DNA of 27,099 nucleotides from a virus, in IMG/VR virus record IMGVR_UViG_3300030202_002236, positions 22,935-50,033 of that record. One strand, 5' to 3'. Below the pieces are notes generated by a model. That model did no database searches and was not told the origin of the DNA. It saw nothing but the letters and a program-made list of their open reading frames with translations. A program made the translations under genes and the position numbers. Every line of letters starts with the position of its first letter. Position 1 is the first letter of the stretch. This document shows positions 1 through 10,800 of the stretch, piece after piece.

Positions 1-972
1 TATACTAGAAAAAATATCCCCTCCAGTTCTTTCGTATTCATCTTTATAAAATACTTCATCCACCAACTCAGCGTGTCTAGCTAGAGCAGCTTCCATTTCG
101 CTGTCTGGTATAGAGCGTTCTCTTAGTCTTTTGTTAAGTAATTTAAGCTCTTTTGTAGCATCACTTGTAGATAAACCTCCGTAAGTTTTAATATCAAGAT
201 CTTCAATATTGCTTAATTGAGTGTTAAAATTGGTAGTATCTTCTTGAGTAAGCTCTTCTTCTGACTTACCCATCAACTGGTTTATAGCGATTACTTCTTG
301 ATCTTTTTCAGCAGAGTCTTTTTCTTGGTTGGTTATTTTACCCCAGGTATTATCCCACATTGTGTCAACATCAAAAAGAGACATATTTTTATACTCCGTA
401 CTACCGTCAGCGTTAGTCATAACTCTGCCCATGCTTTTAAAGAAACCACTATTAGGAATATCGTCAGGAGTAGTTCGCATGTATTCGTAATACTCTTTAA
501 ACACCTTTTTTAGCTCTTCACCAGCTGGATCTTGCACGGCGTAAGCAGCGAAAGCACTTTCGTCTAATGCGTTTGAGCCTAAAGCTTTTTTTACTTTATC
601 TCCAAAATAACTAGACTCTTTAGAGTAAGCGCTTCCAAAAAACTCGCCAAGTGTAACGTTTGATACTTTATTTTCTCTTTGTTTTTCTTCGTCAAAAAAT
701 AAATCCGCTTCTTGCTTTCTTTTTTCTCTTATATCGTCAGGAGAAGCAAGTTCTTGTACTTGTGTTTCTTCAAAACTAGACAACACTGGCGTGTCTACTC
801 TAGTAATATCTGCTTCAAAAGGCTTTGGAGTCAAGTCTAAAGCTTGATCTTTAGGCTTGTCTGCGCCTAATACTTCCATTTTTTGAGCACCAGGGTGATC
901 TATTAAAAACTGATCTAAATTTTCAGCTTCAACATCGTAAATATTACCTTCGTGTATATACTTATCTAGCAT
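1..972 (-). CDS. Large virion protein, N-terminal part (3' end off the left edge)
   Basis: An open frame starts with ATG at 972 and runs without a stop to base 1, giving 324 codons; the C-terminus lies outside the window. The protein opens MLDKYIHEGNIYDVEAENL and continues with an aspartate/phenylalanine-rich stretch ending near a 'DHPGA' motif. A short '..YDV....FL..HP.A' opening of this kind is, from memory, shared by long proteins that follow the internal virion proteins in related marine phages. The rest is hydrophilic, acidic and probably largely helical, with no transmembrane segment in the visible part. It follows the 535-residue gene with an 11-bp gap and no Shine-Dalgarno sequence. 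I infer an internal or ejected virion protein, possibly carrying an enzymatic domain further on. The start and coding status are solid; the function is a position-based guess. Confidence 0.7.
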   Translation of the reverse strand, partial: MLDKYIHEGNIYDVEAENLDQFLIDHPGAQKMEVLGADKPKDQALDLTPKPFEADITRVDTPVLSSFEETQVQELASPDDIREKRKQEADLFFDEEKQRENKVSNVTLGEFFGSAYSKESSYFGDKVKKALGSNALDESAFAAYAVQDPAGEELKKVFKEYYEYMRTTPDDIPNSGFFKSMGRVMTNADGSTEYKNMSLFDVDTMWDNTWGKITNQEKDSAEKDQEVIAINQLMGKSEEELTQEDTTNFNTQLSNIEDLDIKTYGGLSTSDATKELKLLNKRLRERSIPDSEMEAALARHAELVDEVFYKDEYERTGGDIFSSI

Positions 973-983
973 ACTTTATTAAA

Positions 984-2591
984 TTATTTACTTCCAAAAA
1001 GATTGCTGAAAAAACCACCCGAAGCAGCGCCTGGTTTTTTACCAAGACCTAAACCTTGAGACGTTACGCCAACCTCTAAGTTAGGAGGAACTTCTTGCGG
1101 TTGGTCTATACGGTATTTATTCATACGAGTGTTTAAGAATAAATTACCTAAAACTTTTTCTCTTGATACTTTTTCCTTAGGTCCTAAAACACCTTTCCTG
1201 TCGGTTTGACCGCCTTGCGTTAAAGATGACTTCGTCCTAAATTGCTGGTACCATTGTCCATTCTCAAACATATATGAGTGGCCATCAAAACCGTAAAACG
1301 AACCATTGGTTCTTTCGGCATTTTTAAACTGTTCTGCAGCAGCAGCCACAAGACTCTCAGTTACTTTTAAATGTTTAGTTTCACCACTCTCGTCAACAGG
1401 GTAAACGTCTCCAATAAATGGATCATCACCTTTCTTGTCATCATTATCATCATCGACTGTCTTATAAGTTCTATGGCTAGCACCTTCGTTATAAGCCATC
1501 ATACCTTCGCTTTCTATATAGAACTCTGTCAACAGCTCGTGAGCTAGTTCAGTATCTGCAGCGCCTGGATTTATAAGTCTATTAACAAGAGTATTATAGT
1601 TCTCTTCGGTAGCAAAATCTTCTTTCGTTATCACACCGTCTCCGCTGCCTGAGTGTTCATTATTGTCTAACTCAGGGTGAAGCGTTGCTAAAGCTGTAAA
1701 TATTTTTTGACCAGTAGAACTATTAGGATCCATTAACGCTTTGTAAAAAGTAGTATTCTCACCTTTTACAGTTTGATGAATTTGGCTTTTATATAAATTA
1801 GGATTTTTGTTAAGAGCCTGCATAGCTCCATCGTGTAAATCACTAACAACTTGATCTTTTGTTTTAAGGTTATTACCTTTTACGTTTTCGTAAACTTCTC
1901 CAAACACTTCTTCAAACTCGGCAATACCTGTATAATCTGTACGAGATAACATGCCATCTAAGTCAGATAACGTGCCTGATAGCTCGATGCCATCTTGTTG
2001 GTACGTGTACTCATTTACGCCTTGATCATTTTTCTTTACACTAAAACCTTCTGGTAGCGGCGCGTTAGGATTTTTTAGGTGATCAACTAAGTTGGTTGAA
2101 AGTGCGTGAAATCCAGGGTACTCATGCTCTGTTTGAGCGGCGTTATATAAAGACTCATCTACTATCGTGTTGCTAAAAGACTCACCTGCTAAAGCATCAG
2201 CTTGATGCGATTTCATATACCTGTTAACCTTATAGATAAGCGCGTCTCTTTGTTTTTGGCCTTTTTTACCCATAGGAATACCTCTCATCTCTTCCCTAAA
2301 TATATCAAGCTGAGCTTGCATCTCATCTCTTTCTTGCTGACTTTCTACAGTACCGTCTGCTATCATTGTTTGCATCTCGGCCCACTTGTCTTTGAGAGGT
2401 TTATTGAGCTCTTTAACGCCATTAATGTAGTTAGTAGCTGTATCGCCAATAGACTTCATAGTCGCCGCGTGAGTTTCAGCAAGATTTTGATTAATCTTAC
2501 TCATATCAAACGGGTTCTGAGCCTTCGCTAAAGCGCCAGCAGAAGCAACTATTGTAGCATCTGCACCTATATTTAATCCTGTTTTAGCCAT
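984..2591 (-). CDS. Hypothetical virion-associated protein (535 aa)
   Basis: A hydrophilic, mostly helical-looking protein lying between the alanine-rich internal virion protein and another large protein, so probably part of the ejected or internal virion set. Residues about 35-130 are rich in K, E, Q and M and look coiled-coil-like. The middle (about 155-360) is mixed. Residues 314-325 (SGSGDGVITKED) resemble an EF-hand loop, but position 1 is serine rather than aspartate, so calcium binding is doubtful. An Asp-rich patch (TVDDDNDDKKGDD) lies around residue 380. The C-terminus is glycine-rich (GAASGGFFSNLFGSK). The ATG at 2591 follows the upstream stop by 8 bases. I do not recognise a family; the virion role is inferred from position. 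Confidence 0.75.
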   Translation of the reverse strand: MAKTGLNIGADATIVASAGALAKAQNPFDMSKINQNLAETHAATMKSIGDTATNYINGVKELNKPLKDKWAEMQTMIADGTVESQQERDEMQAQLDIFREEMRGIPMGKKGQKQRDALIYKVNRYMKSHQADALAGESFSNTIVDESLYNAAQTEHEYPGFHALSTNLVDHLKNPNAPLPEGFSVKKNDQGVNEYTYQQDGIELSGTLSDLDGMLSRTDYTGIAEFEEVFGEVYENVKGNNLKTKDQVVSDLHDGAMQALNKNPNLYKSQIHQTVKGENTTFYKALMDPNSSTGQKIFTALATLHPELDNNEHSGSGDGVITKEDFATEENYNTLVNRLINPGAADTELAHELLTEFYIESEGMMAYNEGASHRTYKTVDDDNDDKKGDDPFIGDVYPVDESGETKHLKVTESLVAAAAEQFKNAERTNGSFYGFDGHSYMFENGQWYQQFRTKSSLTQGGQTDRKGVLGPKEKVSREKVLGNLFLNTRMNKYRIDQPQEVPPNLEVGVTSQGLGLGKKPGAASGGFFSNLFGSK

Positions 2592-2599
2592 TATTCATC

Positions 2600-3268
2600 T
2601 TAAAATTCTGCAATATCACCTAATAAACTAAATGCAGTACCTGCTGTACTACCAGCCATTTGCGCGGATGTTGCTGCCGCACTCATCTGATTAGCATAGG
2701 CAGCTTGAACACCTGAAGCAGCACCTGCGGCGCCTTGATATGCTACGCCTAACAATGTAGCTTGTCTACGCATTTCAGCTTCTTGAACCATTTGCTCGCC
2801 ACCTCTCATTGCCATCTCTCTAGCGCTATCACCTTGAGCTCGTAATCTTTCATTCATCGCCTCTTGTTTAGCTATGTCTGCAGAAACCTGACGTGTTTGT
2901 AAAGTTCCTTGAGCAGCTAAAGCTTGAGCTAAACTAGCTATACCGCTAGCACCAGCAGCACCGCTAAGTCCTTGCATAATGTTAGCTCTTTGCTGAGCAG
3001 CTTGTTCTAATTGAAACTCAGCCGCTTGCTGGTTAACTGTAATATCTTCGTATGGATTTTCTAAACCAGCATAAGGGTTTGTAAATTTAAACTCTCTATA
3101 CCTTTCGCGCTGTTTTTCAAGAGCTGCCATCTGATCTTTTTGAAGCGCTAGCTGAGCAGCCGCTTGCTCTGAGGCCGCGTCTTGAGCTTTTTTAGCCTGC
3201 TTACTGGCTTTTGCTGATTGGCTAAGACCAAGTAAACCTAAACCTACTTTAATTGCTAACCAACTCAT
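2600..3268 (-). CDS. Internal virion protein, Ala/Gln-rich (222 aa)
   Basis: The protein begins with a short hydrophobic segment (about residues 3-16), then a long Ala/Gln/Lys coiled coil. Next come the motif FTNPYAGLENPYEDITVNQQ (about residues 61-80), a stretch rich in small residues (GLSGAAGASGIASLAQALAA) and further Ala/Gln helices. This layout matches the small internal virion or ejection proteins of short-tailed phages (compare the role of T7 gp14 or P22 gp7), and I recall very similar sequences in marine viromes. Such proteins are released from the capsid and help DNA cross the cell envelope. It sits after the tail genes with a 65-bp gap and before two large proteins that may be co-ejected. 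The role is fairly likely, but no homology search was possible. Confidence 0.75.
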   Translation of the reverse strand: MSWLAIKVGLGLLGLSQSAKASKQAKKAQDAASEQAAAQLALQKDQMAALEKQRERYREFKFTNPYAGLENPYEDITVNQQAAEFQLEQAAQQRANIMQGLSGAAGASGIASLAQALAAQGTLQTRQVSADIAKQEAMNERLRAQGDSAREMAMRGGEQMVQEAEMRRQATLLGVAYQGAAGAASGVQAAYANQMSAAATSAQMAGSTAGTAFSLLGDIAEF

Positions 3269-3333
3269 TGCTCTATATTTATTATATTGTTTTTCATAAT
3301 ACTGTACTGATATATAGTTACATTTTTTAGCGG

Positions 3334-3678
3334 TTATTTACTACTTTTAACCACCTCGGATCCTAAAGAGTATAATTCAGCTCTGTTTATAGTGTCATTA
3401 GACATACGTACAGACGCGTAGTACCCTTTCAAGCTAGACGTATTTACTTGATTGTTTTTAACAAACAGCAAAAACGATTCTTCAGGTATAGTTATATTTT
3501 CAGCAACTTTAATATAACTAGGACCTATCTCCGTTATTTCCATACCACCAGTAGGTAGCATAGAGTAACCGGCTAGTTGATTGTTATTGCTTGACATTTG
3601 AGATACAGGCGAGTAGTATGCTATATCACCGACTTGCAAAGATATATTTGATATTGCTGATGTTAAATTTATTATCAT
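3334..3678 (-). CDS. Small conserved phage structural-type protein (114 aa)
   Basis: A small, beta-rich, neutral protein. Recognisable blocks are SLQVGDIAYY near the N-terminus, a central ITEIGPSYIKVAENITIP stretch and a C-terminal part with SSLKGYYASVRM, NRAELYSLGSEV and SSK. I recall the 'VN.SSLKGYYA...N....AEL....SE...SSK' pattern from many marine phage genomes next to tail genes, without an assigned function. Its ATG overlaps the stop of the 395-residue gene upstream (ATGA), so the two are probably translationally coupled. A tail or virion component is the likely role, inferred from position and company. Confidence 0.75.
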   Translation of the reverse strand: MIINLTSAISNISLQVGDIAYYSPVSQMSSNNNQLAGYSMLPTGGMEITEIGPSYIKVAENITIPEESFLLFVKNNQVNTSSLKGYYASVRMSNDTINRAELYSLGSEVVKSSK

Positions 3679-4862
3679 GACGCTGCTCCTGGTGTTATAA
3701 AGTTGTCTAAATTAAGATTAATAGTTCTGTCTGCTACAGGTTTTCCAAAAGAGTTTGCTATAAACTTTGTTAATACTCTTATTTCGCTATTAGATCCTTT
3801 AAAAGTTAATAACGTACCATCGGGTATTGTTTGCGCTGCTTCTACTACAATACTACCTGCAGAAGAACTAGCGCTTACTGAAGTAACTCTATTTGACGCT
3901 GAATTATCAACACCATTACCAAAGTACGTTGCTAAATTACCTCCAGCGATACCATATGTGCCGTCTAGATTTATTGTTGTGCTACTGCTTGTAGCTGTTC
4001 TAGTCGTTTTTGTAACCTTAGACTCTTTTGTTGTCGCGGCAGACAACGATACTTTTTTCAAAAATATACCAGTTGATTTAGATATAACTTTAGGACCTCT
4101 CGCTTCAAAAGTTAATGTTATACCATCAGCAAACGTTTGCGCTGTTTGCAGTGTTACTGCTTTTCTTTTAGAGTCTATAGCTGTAACAAAACCGTTAGCC
4201 GCTAAACTACCACTACTAACACCAACAATGATCATACCAACAGCTACATCAGTAAGATCATCTAACACTACTTCAGTACCACCAGTTATAGCGCCATCAA
4301 CTGTTTGAGTTTTTCTGTATATTAAATCTTCAGGCAAGGGTTGTCTTATAAGTCTTAAACCAAAGCCGCCAGCGTCAGTAGATGCATTTGTGACTAAGTT
4401 ATTAACACTAAATACAGAAGACACCTTTTTAATAGGAGATCCCGTTATAGCTGTTGAAGACGGGAACGTAGCGTAGTTGTCAGTATTTGCGGTAATATAC
4501 TGATATGTTATTGTAGCGTCTAGTATTTGAGATATTTCAGTATTGAAAACACCACCTATTCTTGATACAGTTGTATCAGTGCTAGCATCAGCGGTAACAA
4601 TAACGTTGTACGTTTTATTTGAACTAATTGATGGAAACTGTATTTTAGTAGTAAAATTTCTACCAGAAATAACACCTTTAAGATTATTTTGAGGAACGTG
4701 ACCGTCTGTAAAAACTTTTGTAACAAAGTTGTAAAACTGGCCTGAACTATTAACAACCACAAGTACAAACCTAGATCCGCTGTCTCCAGTGATTGACAAA
4801 GATCTGTTTTCACCAGATTTAGCTAGAGATGTTGTAGATATATTTAATCCTGTTATTTCCAT
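3675..4862 (-). CDS. Beta-rich tail/virion protein with an internal duplication (395 aa)
   Basis: The protein is rich in Ser, Thr, Val and Gly and looks almost entirely beta. Residues 1-95 resemble an Ig-like or beta-sandwich domain (SLSITGDSGSRFVLVVVNSS, then a strand pattern ending in TYNVIVTADAS). Residues about 183-257 and 286-357 appear to be two copies of one module, each ending in AQT..DG..LTF (241-252 and 343-354). No enzymatic motif is visible. It lies one base downstream of the giant tail gene and overlaps the next gene by ATGA, so it is probably a tail accessory or fibre-attachment protein. The function is inferred only from composition and position. Confidence 0.75.
   Translation of the reverse strand: MEITGLNISTTSLAKSGENRSLSITGDSGSRFVLVVVNSSGQFYNFVTKVFTDGHVPQNNLKGVISGRNFTTKIQFPSISSNKTYNVIVTADASTDTTVSRIGGVFNTEISQILDATITYQYITANTDNYATFPSSTAITGSPIKKVSSVFSVNNLVTNASTDAGGFGLRLIRQPLPEDLIYRKTQTVDGAITGGTEVVLDDLTDVAVGMIIVGVSSGSLAANGFVTAIDSKRKAVTLQTAQTFADGITLTFEARGPKVISKSTGIFLKKVSLSAATTKESKVTKTTRTATSSSTTINLDGTYGIAGGNLATYFGNGVDNSASNRVTSVSASSSAGSIVVEAAQTIPDGTLLTFKGSNSEIRVLTKFIANSFGKPVADRTINLNLDNFITPGAAS
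3792..4316 (-). repeat. Tandem protein-module duplication within the 395-aa protein
   Basis: Two segments of the 395-residue protein, encoded at about 4092-4316 and 3792-4007, share a matching layout: a glycine/asparagine-rich entry, a valine-rich central strand and the ending AQTFADGITLTF versus AQTIPDGTLLTF. They are joined by a K/S/T-rich linker. This is a protein-level repeat; I did not see strong nucleotide identity, which suggests an old duplication. Confidence 0.5.
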
Positions 4863-4863
4863 G

Positions 4864-7800
4864 TTATTCGAATTGTGTTCCGGCTATTATTCCTACACCT
4901 TGCACGTTTAATGATGAAGTATCAACGTTTGAAGATCCAAATATTTGATTACCTTTTATATAGTTAAACCACTTGTTTTCTTTGTTGATAAATTCGTTTA
5001 TTGAACCAGACTCAATATCTGTATATATATTAGATACTCTCCAGCCGTGATTTGGATGAAGACTTAGCGATTGAGGGTAGCTTTGTATCTCAGTTTCTGG
5101 AGCATCGTTGTATAAAGATATGCCACTTACGTTTGCTTGCGAACCTTCGTAAGCTAGCGTTTTAAAGTTTTTTACTGTAGAAGGCTCTGCGTTTAAAATA
5201 CAAGTTAACGTAGATGGATAGCTTTGACCGTAGAAAGTGTTTCTATTGTTATTAATGTAGTGCTGATACAACCTACCTCTATCCATAGTAAAATATTGAT
5301 TAGATAAACTTAATCCATTTTCAGGCACAAAAGATTTAAAACTAACCCAGCCTTGAACGTCTTCGTTGTAAGTTACAGTTTGTATTTCAGCACCTAAGTT
5401 TTGTGGTAATATTGTTCTTACTAAAAATATATTATCAACGGCTCCAGTGGTTGTATCTATTGTACCGTGTGCTTTTATTACTAAGCTGTTGATAGGTATA
5501 TTGTAACTTTGATCAAGTTCAATTTCTTCAATAATTAACGAAGCATTAAAAAACCCGTTGTTAGCTGAGTTTACTATTGAAGAAAAACCATAAGTTATAC
5601 CCTGAATTACCGTGTAATACGACACTTGTAAGGCTCCAGATTCTAACTCAACGTCAAAAGACAGGTCAAATGTAGTGTTAGGTTGCAAAGCACCAATGTC
5701 TTGAGATATAAACACAGCGCCATCTGGTTGAGATTGATTTATAAGCGAAGGAGCCTCGGTAAATTGTATTTGCCCTTCGTTCCAGGCAATAAAGTTTTCA
5801 ACTGTTTGGTCAAAACCGTTTATAGTCCAAGCGTTAACACCTTCACCTTCAGCTCCAGTAGTAGAAAAATAGTTTGTAACATCAACTAGTGATATATTGT
5901 CTACAGAACAAATTGATTCACTAGTAGAGCCTCTAAACTCAATCTTAGCTTGACCAGAGTATTCTTCGACCATAGCAATATCAATTAACTCGCTATTAAG
6001 AAAAACTTGACCCACATTTCCTTCGACTATGTTAAACAACACTTCGTAATCACCAACTTGTGATGCAGCATAGTCTAGCTTAAACCCGTTACTACCTCCT
6101 CTAGCAACTACAACTTTAGCGCCGTCTACAAATTGATCAGCGTCTGTATTTGGACTTACAGTGAAGTTAAGTTTAAAGCCATCGTTAGTAGGATAAAACG
6201 AGCTTATAAATTGTTTTATACCTTTTGTAGACTTGTATATATTAAGTCTGTTATTTTTATAGTAAGCACGTGGGTAAGAATACTCTTCGTCGCTTCCAGA
6301 AACAAAAGCGCGCTCAATAATTATAGAGTTTTCATCTATTAAATCCCAATGTGTAAACGTACCTCCTGCAAAATCTTCGTCCGTTACGTCAAATATTTTT
6401 AAACGCTTACAGTATGCTGGCGCGTTACCGCTGTTTCTTAACTGAAGAATGTCAGTGCCTATAATACCCTCTGCTATATCTTCACCCGTATAAAATAATC
6501 CACGTAAAACAAATTGCGAGCCTCCAGCGTAATCATCTTTAAATATAGGCTTAAGTTTTAAGTTTCGAGTGGCAGAACCCTCAGCTGTAGGTATTGATTG
6601 TCCAATACCGCCAAGAAAGGCCTCTATAGAATTTGTCGAAGAGTTGTTAGGCGCTACACCATAAATTTGAATATTTAAATTAGACAAAAGACTTTCGTCA
6701 TCAATATCTTGCCCTTGCTCGTCAACCATGTACATGTCTACGAGATACCAGTGATTAGCCTTAACATTTGTAGATAAAGACTTGTTGTGATGATTTACGC
6801 TGTTTTGTAGCTTTATAATAGAGCTATTAAATGTCACAGGGTATTCACCGTCGTCAGGAAGATCTGCTAATTCGTTTCCAAAAGGATCTACTGGATTTTG
6901 GCCTTCTTGCCACTCTACAATAGTTCCGTCTGCTAATTCCTCAGAGTTTGTTGCAGTAGGTAGATTTTCAATCCCATATAGCAGCTCGTTACCGTAGTTT
7001 AAATTCCACTCCCAAGCGTTAACACCCTCTGGCGCGGTGTGTGATACTTTAGTCCACGCGGGAATATCATAACCAGGTACGTCATCAATAGGTTGATCTG
7101 GTATTATAGTGTCAGAATCAGTGTATTGCTGCAGCGCATATATTTTTCTAAAACTAAAACCAGTGATAACTACTTCTGGAGCCCTATCAAGGTGGCTGTC
7201 ATAGGTACCGTTGCCATTTTCAAAGTGCGCACCTATTCTAAACTTTAAATTTTGTACTACTACATCTCCGTCATTTAAACTCGAGTTTTTTATTTTAAAG
7301 TACCTTACAGCAGTTTTATCTTTATTATGTATATAACCTTCCGCATCAGGATATCCTACGTCTTCTGGATCGTAGTACCAAAGGTTACCATTCCAAACAC
7401 CATCTCCATTGCCATAAGCGTTTACGTGCGCGATTGGTAAGCTTGCCGAACCCTGTAACACTTGTTTAGATTGGCTTTGATAGGTTAAATCAGGGGTATT
7501 TCCCGCGCCTACCCCACCTACTAGCAAGCTATCATCGAGAATGTTTTCAAGAGGGTCATTACCGTCCATTAAAGCAAGTGTAACTTGAGCTCTACGACTA
7601 GCTGAATCTGAATAGTGATTAACTCTGTAATGAACTCGAACTTCTATTTCCTCGTTGTTGAATATAGTGTTATTTTTAGCGTTAGGAAAATTATCTAATA
7701 CATTTTCAGTTATTTTACTTCTGCTTGCTTCTAAGTGATTGCTAGCAAAACCTCCGTCGCCACCCGCGGCTGGTATCATTAAGTAACCCATAGGTGTATA

Positions 7801-10800
7801 ACCCTCAAGCCACTCGTTGTTAGTTCCGCGTGCTAATCCTCTAAAAACAATACCTTTATTTAGAGTATCTACGGCGTAATTGTTGTCACCAAAACTAGGT
7901 AGGTTAATCGAAAGATCGTCTGGCACGCTGTAAGTTCCGTCGCTCATAAACACTTGAACTGGCGTATTATAAGGCCAGTATGAGCTGTCAAAGTTGTTTT
8001 GCGGTATTGGTTCGTTAATCTCATCGTAATTACTACCAGTAGTCTGTATAGACGCGGAGCTCCCACCCGACTGAGATCCAGTAGGATTATTGTGATTCGA
8101 GTATCTATCAATATAAAACTTAGCGCCTTGCGAGCTTCCAATTCCATCATCAGAATCAAAGCAGTTCGCTGCGTTAGGATCGTTGATAGTAGCGGTTAAA
8201 TCGTCGGCATCAAAATACATCGAAAATCCAGTACCACTTCCAAAAATAGGATTATATTCACCTTCAATTGTTTCTCCTTCTATAACGCCTGCTGATTGAT
8301 ATTCGTTAAATGAAATTGCTGGAAAAGACTGTATTGTAGTAGAGCTATCAAGCGCTTCGTTTTGCGATATTAATACACTAGAATCTAGCTCGGTAACCTC
8401 AGCTACCTCACCAGGAAGATAGTTTTGATTTATTACGTTTTGATTAACAAGCTCGTTTATCGTGTTTTCACCTTGAAAAGGAAAGCCTGAGTTTAAAGCG
8501 CCGTCAGTAACTTTATTAGTATTATTGGTAAACTCTTGAACTACTTCACCTTCAGAAATAGTATCGTTGATAATAGGTGTAGTAAATACTTTTGGCCTTA
8601 TTGTTAAATTATAATGCTTACTATATGCATCAAAGCTGCCTAGAAGCTGAGCGTTGTTGACCAAGTTATCTCTAAACCAGTCTCTCATGCCAGCGTCGGA
8701 TATAGGCGTTAACCCGTCTTTAGATAATCTTAATACAGCACCTCTTTGTCTGTCAGCAAAGTAAGCTCTAAATGAGTCTGCTGCAAATGACTCAGGATGG
8801 GTAGATATTCCGTAATCACCAGCGAAAGGAATAGATTGACCTAAAACTCTTTCGGTAGCTACAAGTTGAGGATTACCATCGGCATTGAATAATGCGTCTT
8901 TGTTTGCTAGTATTTTTAAAACCTTGTCTTCACATAGAGTAACTAGATCAGCATTTCTAGTAAATAACTTTTGTATACTACCATACGTTGGGTTTACATC
9001 TTTTGTTATTTTCTCTCCAGCAATAAACTGGTTTAAATTATTTACTTTAGAATTAGAGTTGTAAATCCCTGAATATATTAAACCGTTGGTCCTGTGCTCT
9101 TCGAGTATAGGTTCTTCTACAGTGGCAGACGCTCTAGCGCCGCTAGATATTCTCATTTCATTAAAACCGTCTCTAACTCTATCTGACTCAATACCATCGC
9201 CAAAACAAAAACAGTTAAACCAATTTAAACCAACATCTAAGGTGGTATCAACTTCTATTTGTACATTAAAGAACTGCTTTAAATCTAAACCTTCGTTGTT
9301 GACTGGATCATTATCAAATATTTTGGCTTGAGTATAGCTACCGTCGGCTCTAGTGAACTTAAGTATCGCGCCAGTGTAGTCAGCAGCGTCGCCTATAACG
9401 TCTGTAGCAGGCAAACCAGGCTCGAGCTTAAGAGTGTTATTTCCAACCCAATTTACAAGTTTTAACTCTTGAGTATCGCCGTTAGTATCAAGAGGAAGCT
9501 CAACAACTAAGCCTGAAGGTAAATCAGACAAGCTTACAGAAGAACCTATAGGTGCAAATATTTCTCTATTTTCACCCTCTATTCTCGTAGGTATGTTACC
9601 ACTCGCTTCAAAGTATATATTTAAATCTGCTAATTGACCAGGCTCTGTTTCCCATATAGTAGGCGCACTAAATAAATCACCGCTAAGAGCTGGCGGTATA
9701 TCTGATAAAAACTCTATTAAATCAGTGCTACTTAAAGTAGCATCGTAATCACCTCTCGGATCATAATGTGTTTCTGGATTTTTGTCAAGCTCTATTACGT
9801 AGCAAACTCTTCTGTTATTTGCTTGACCAAAGTCTACAATTTTTCCACAAAGAGCTTCAGCTAAAGACGCGTCTGTTGGTTCGCCACCTGCGTTAGCCGC
9901 GTTAGCCCACGCGCTAGCCGCCTCTTCAACACTGTTGTCTGCGAAAATATATCCTGTTCCATCATAAAGAACCCTTGTTCTCCAAGAGGTGTGGTTGTAT
10001 AAGTGTTTTTCTTGAACAGACTTAATAGTGTAAACAGTTTCGTCTACATCTCTTTTAAACCTAAACTTACTACCAGCGGTAGTTAACTTACTTACAAAAG
10101 CTTGTATTTCGTTATCTATACCGTTTTCTGAATACGCAGGATTCCATTGCTCAACGTGTTTTTTTGCATACTCTGAATCATAGCCTTCACCAATAGAGTT
10201 TACGCCATTCCAGCCAGGGGCTTCCTCTAAAGCGTTACCTTCAGCATCGTAATTACCCTCAAACTCTACGTATTTTAATTGGCTTTGACCGAAATTACTA
10301 GTTGTTAAAGAACTTACGTTTGTTGTTGAAGCAGTAGGTTGAACTAAGGCGCTTAAAGTAAATACACCGCCTCCCCATATGCCTTGCATTTTGCTAGCTA
10401 TACTATCAGGACCTTTTAAATACACGCCTTCAAGAGTTGTATCTTCAAACCCGTCGTGCAAATCGTCTCCAGGTGCTAGAAAAGAAAGGTGCATAAAAAA
10501 CTTACCGTCTTCTTCGGTATATGTTGCATCATATTCTATAGAAGATCTAGAACCGTATATAGTGTCGTTAACCCACCTTCTAGCGCCTGAAGTGTGAACA
10601 TCTGTAGTTTCAACTATTCCTTCTACAGAATTTATTAGGTTTTCTTTACCAGAGTCTCCAGCTGGCCACTGTGGTGTAGGGGATAGCGAAACTCTAGTAC
10701 TATATTCCCAACCGCTATATACTATTGGCTCATTATCTTCATCTACACCTTCTTCAAAGGAATCTCCAACCCACTCTATAGGTCTATATTCTGTTCTAGC

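Noticed and set aside
1617-1652. EF-hand-like calcium-binding loop (SGSGDGVITKED) in the 535-aa protein
   Set aside because: The first ligand position is Ser and not Asp, and there is no paired second hand; it may be chance in a Gly/Ser/Asp-rich stretch.
3269-3333. Possible promoter in the 65-bp gap before the internal virion protein gene
   Set aside because: The gap holds TATAAT-like bases on the minus strand, but no -35 or Bacteroidota -33/-7 pair at correct spacing, and AT-rich sequence gives such matches by chance.
3703-4308. A 201-codon plus-strand open frame opposite the 395-aa protein gene
   Set aside because: It lies wholly inside a better supported minus-strand gene. Its composition (hydrophobic, Val/Leu/Pro-rich) looks like the antisense of a Ser/Thr/Val-rich protein, and all neighbours are on the minus strand.
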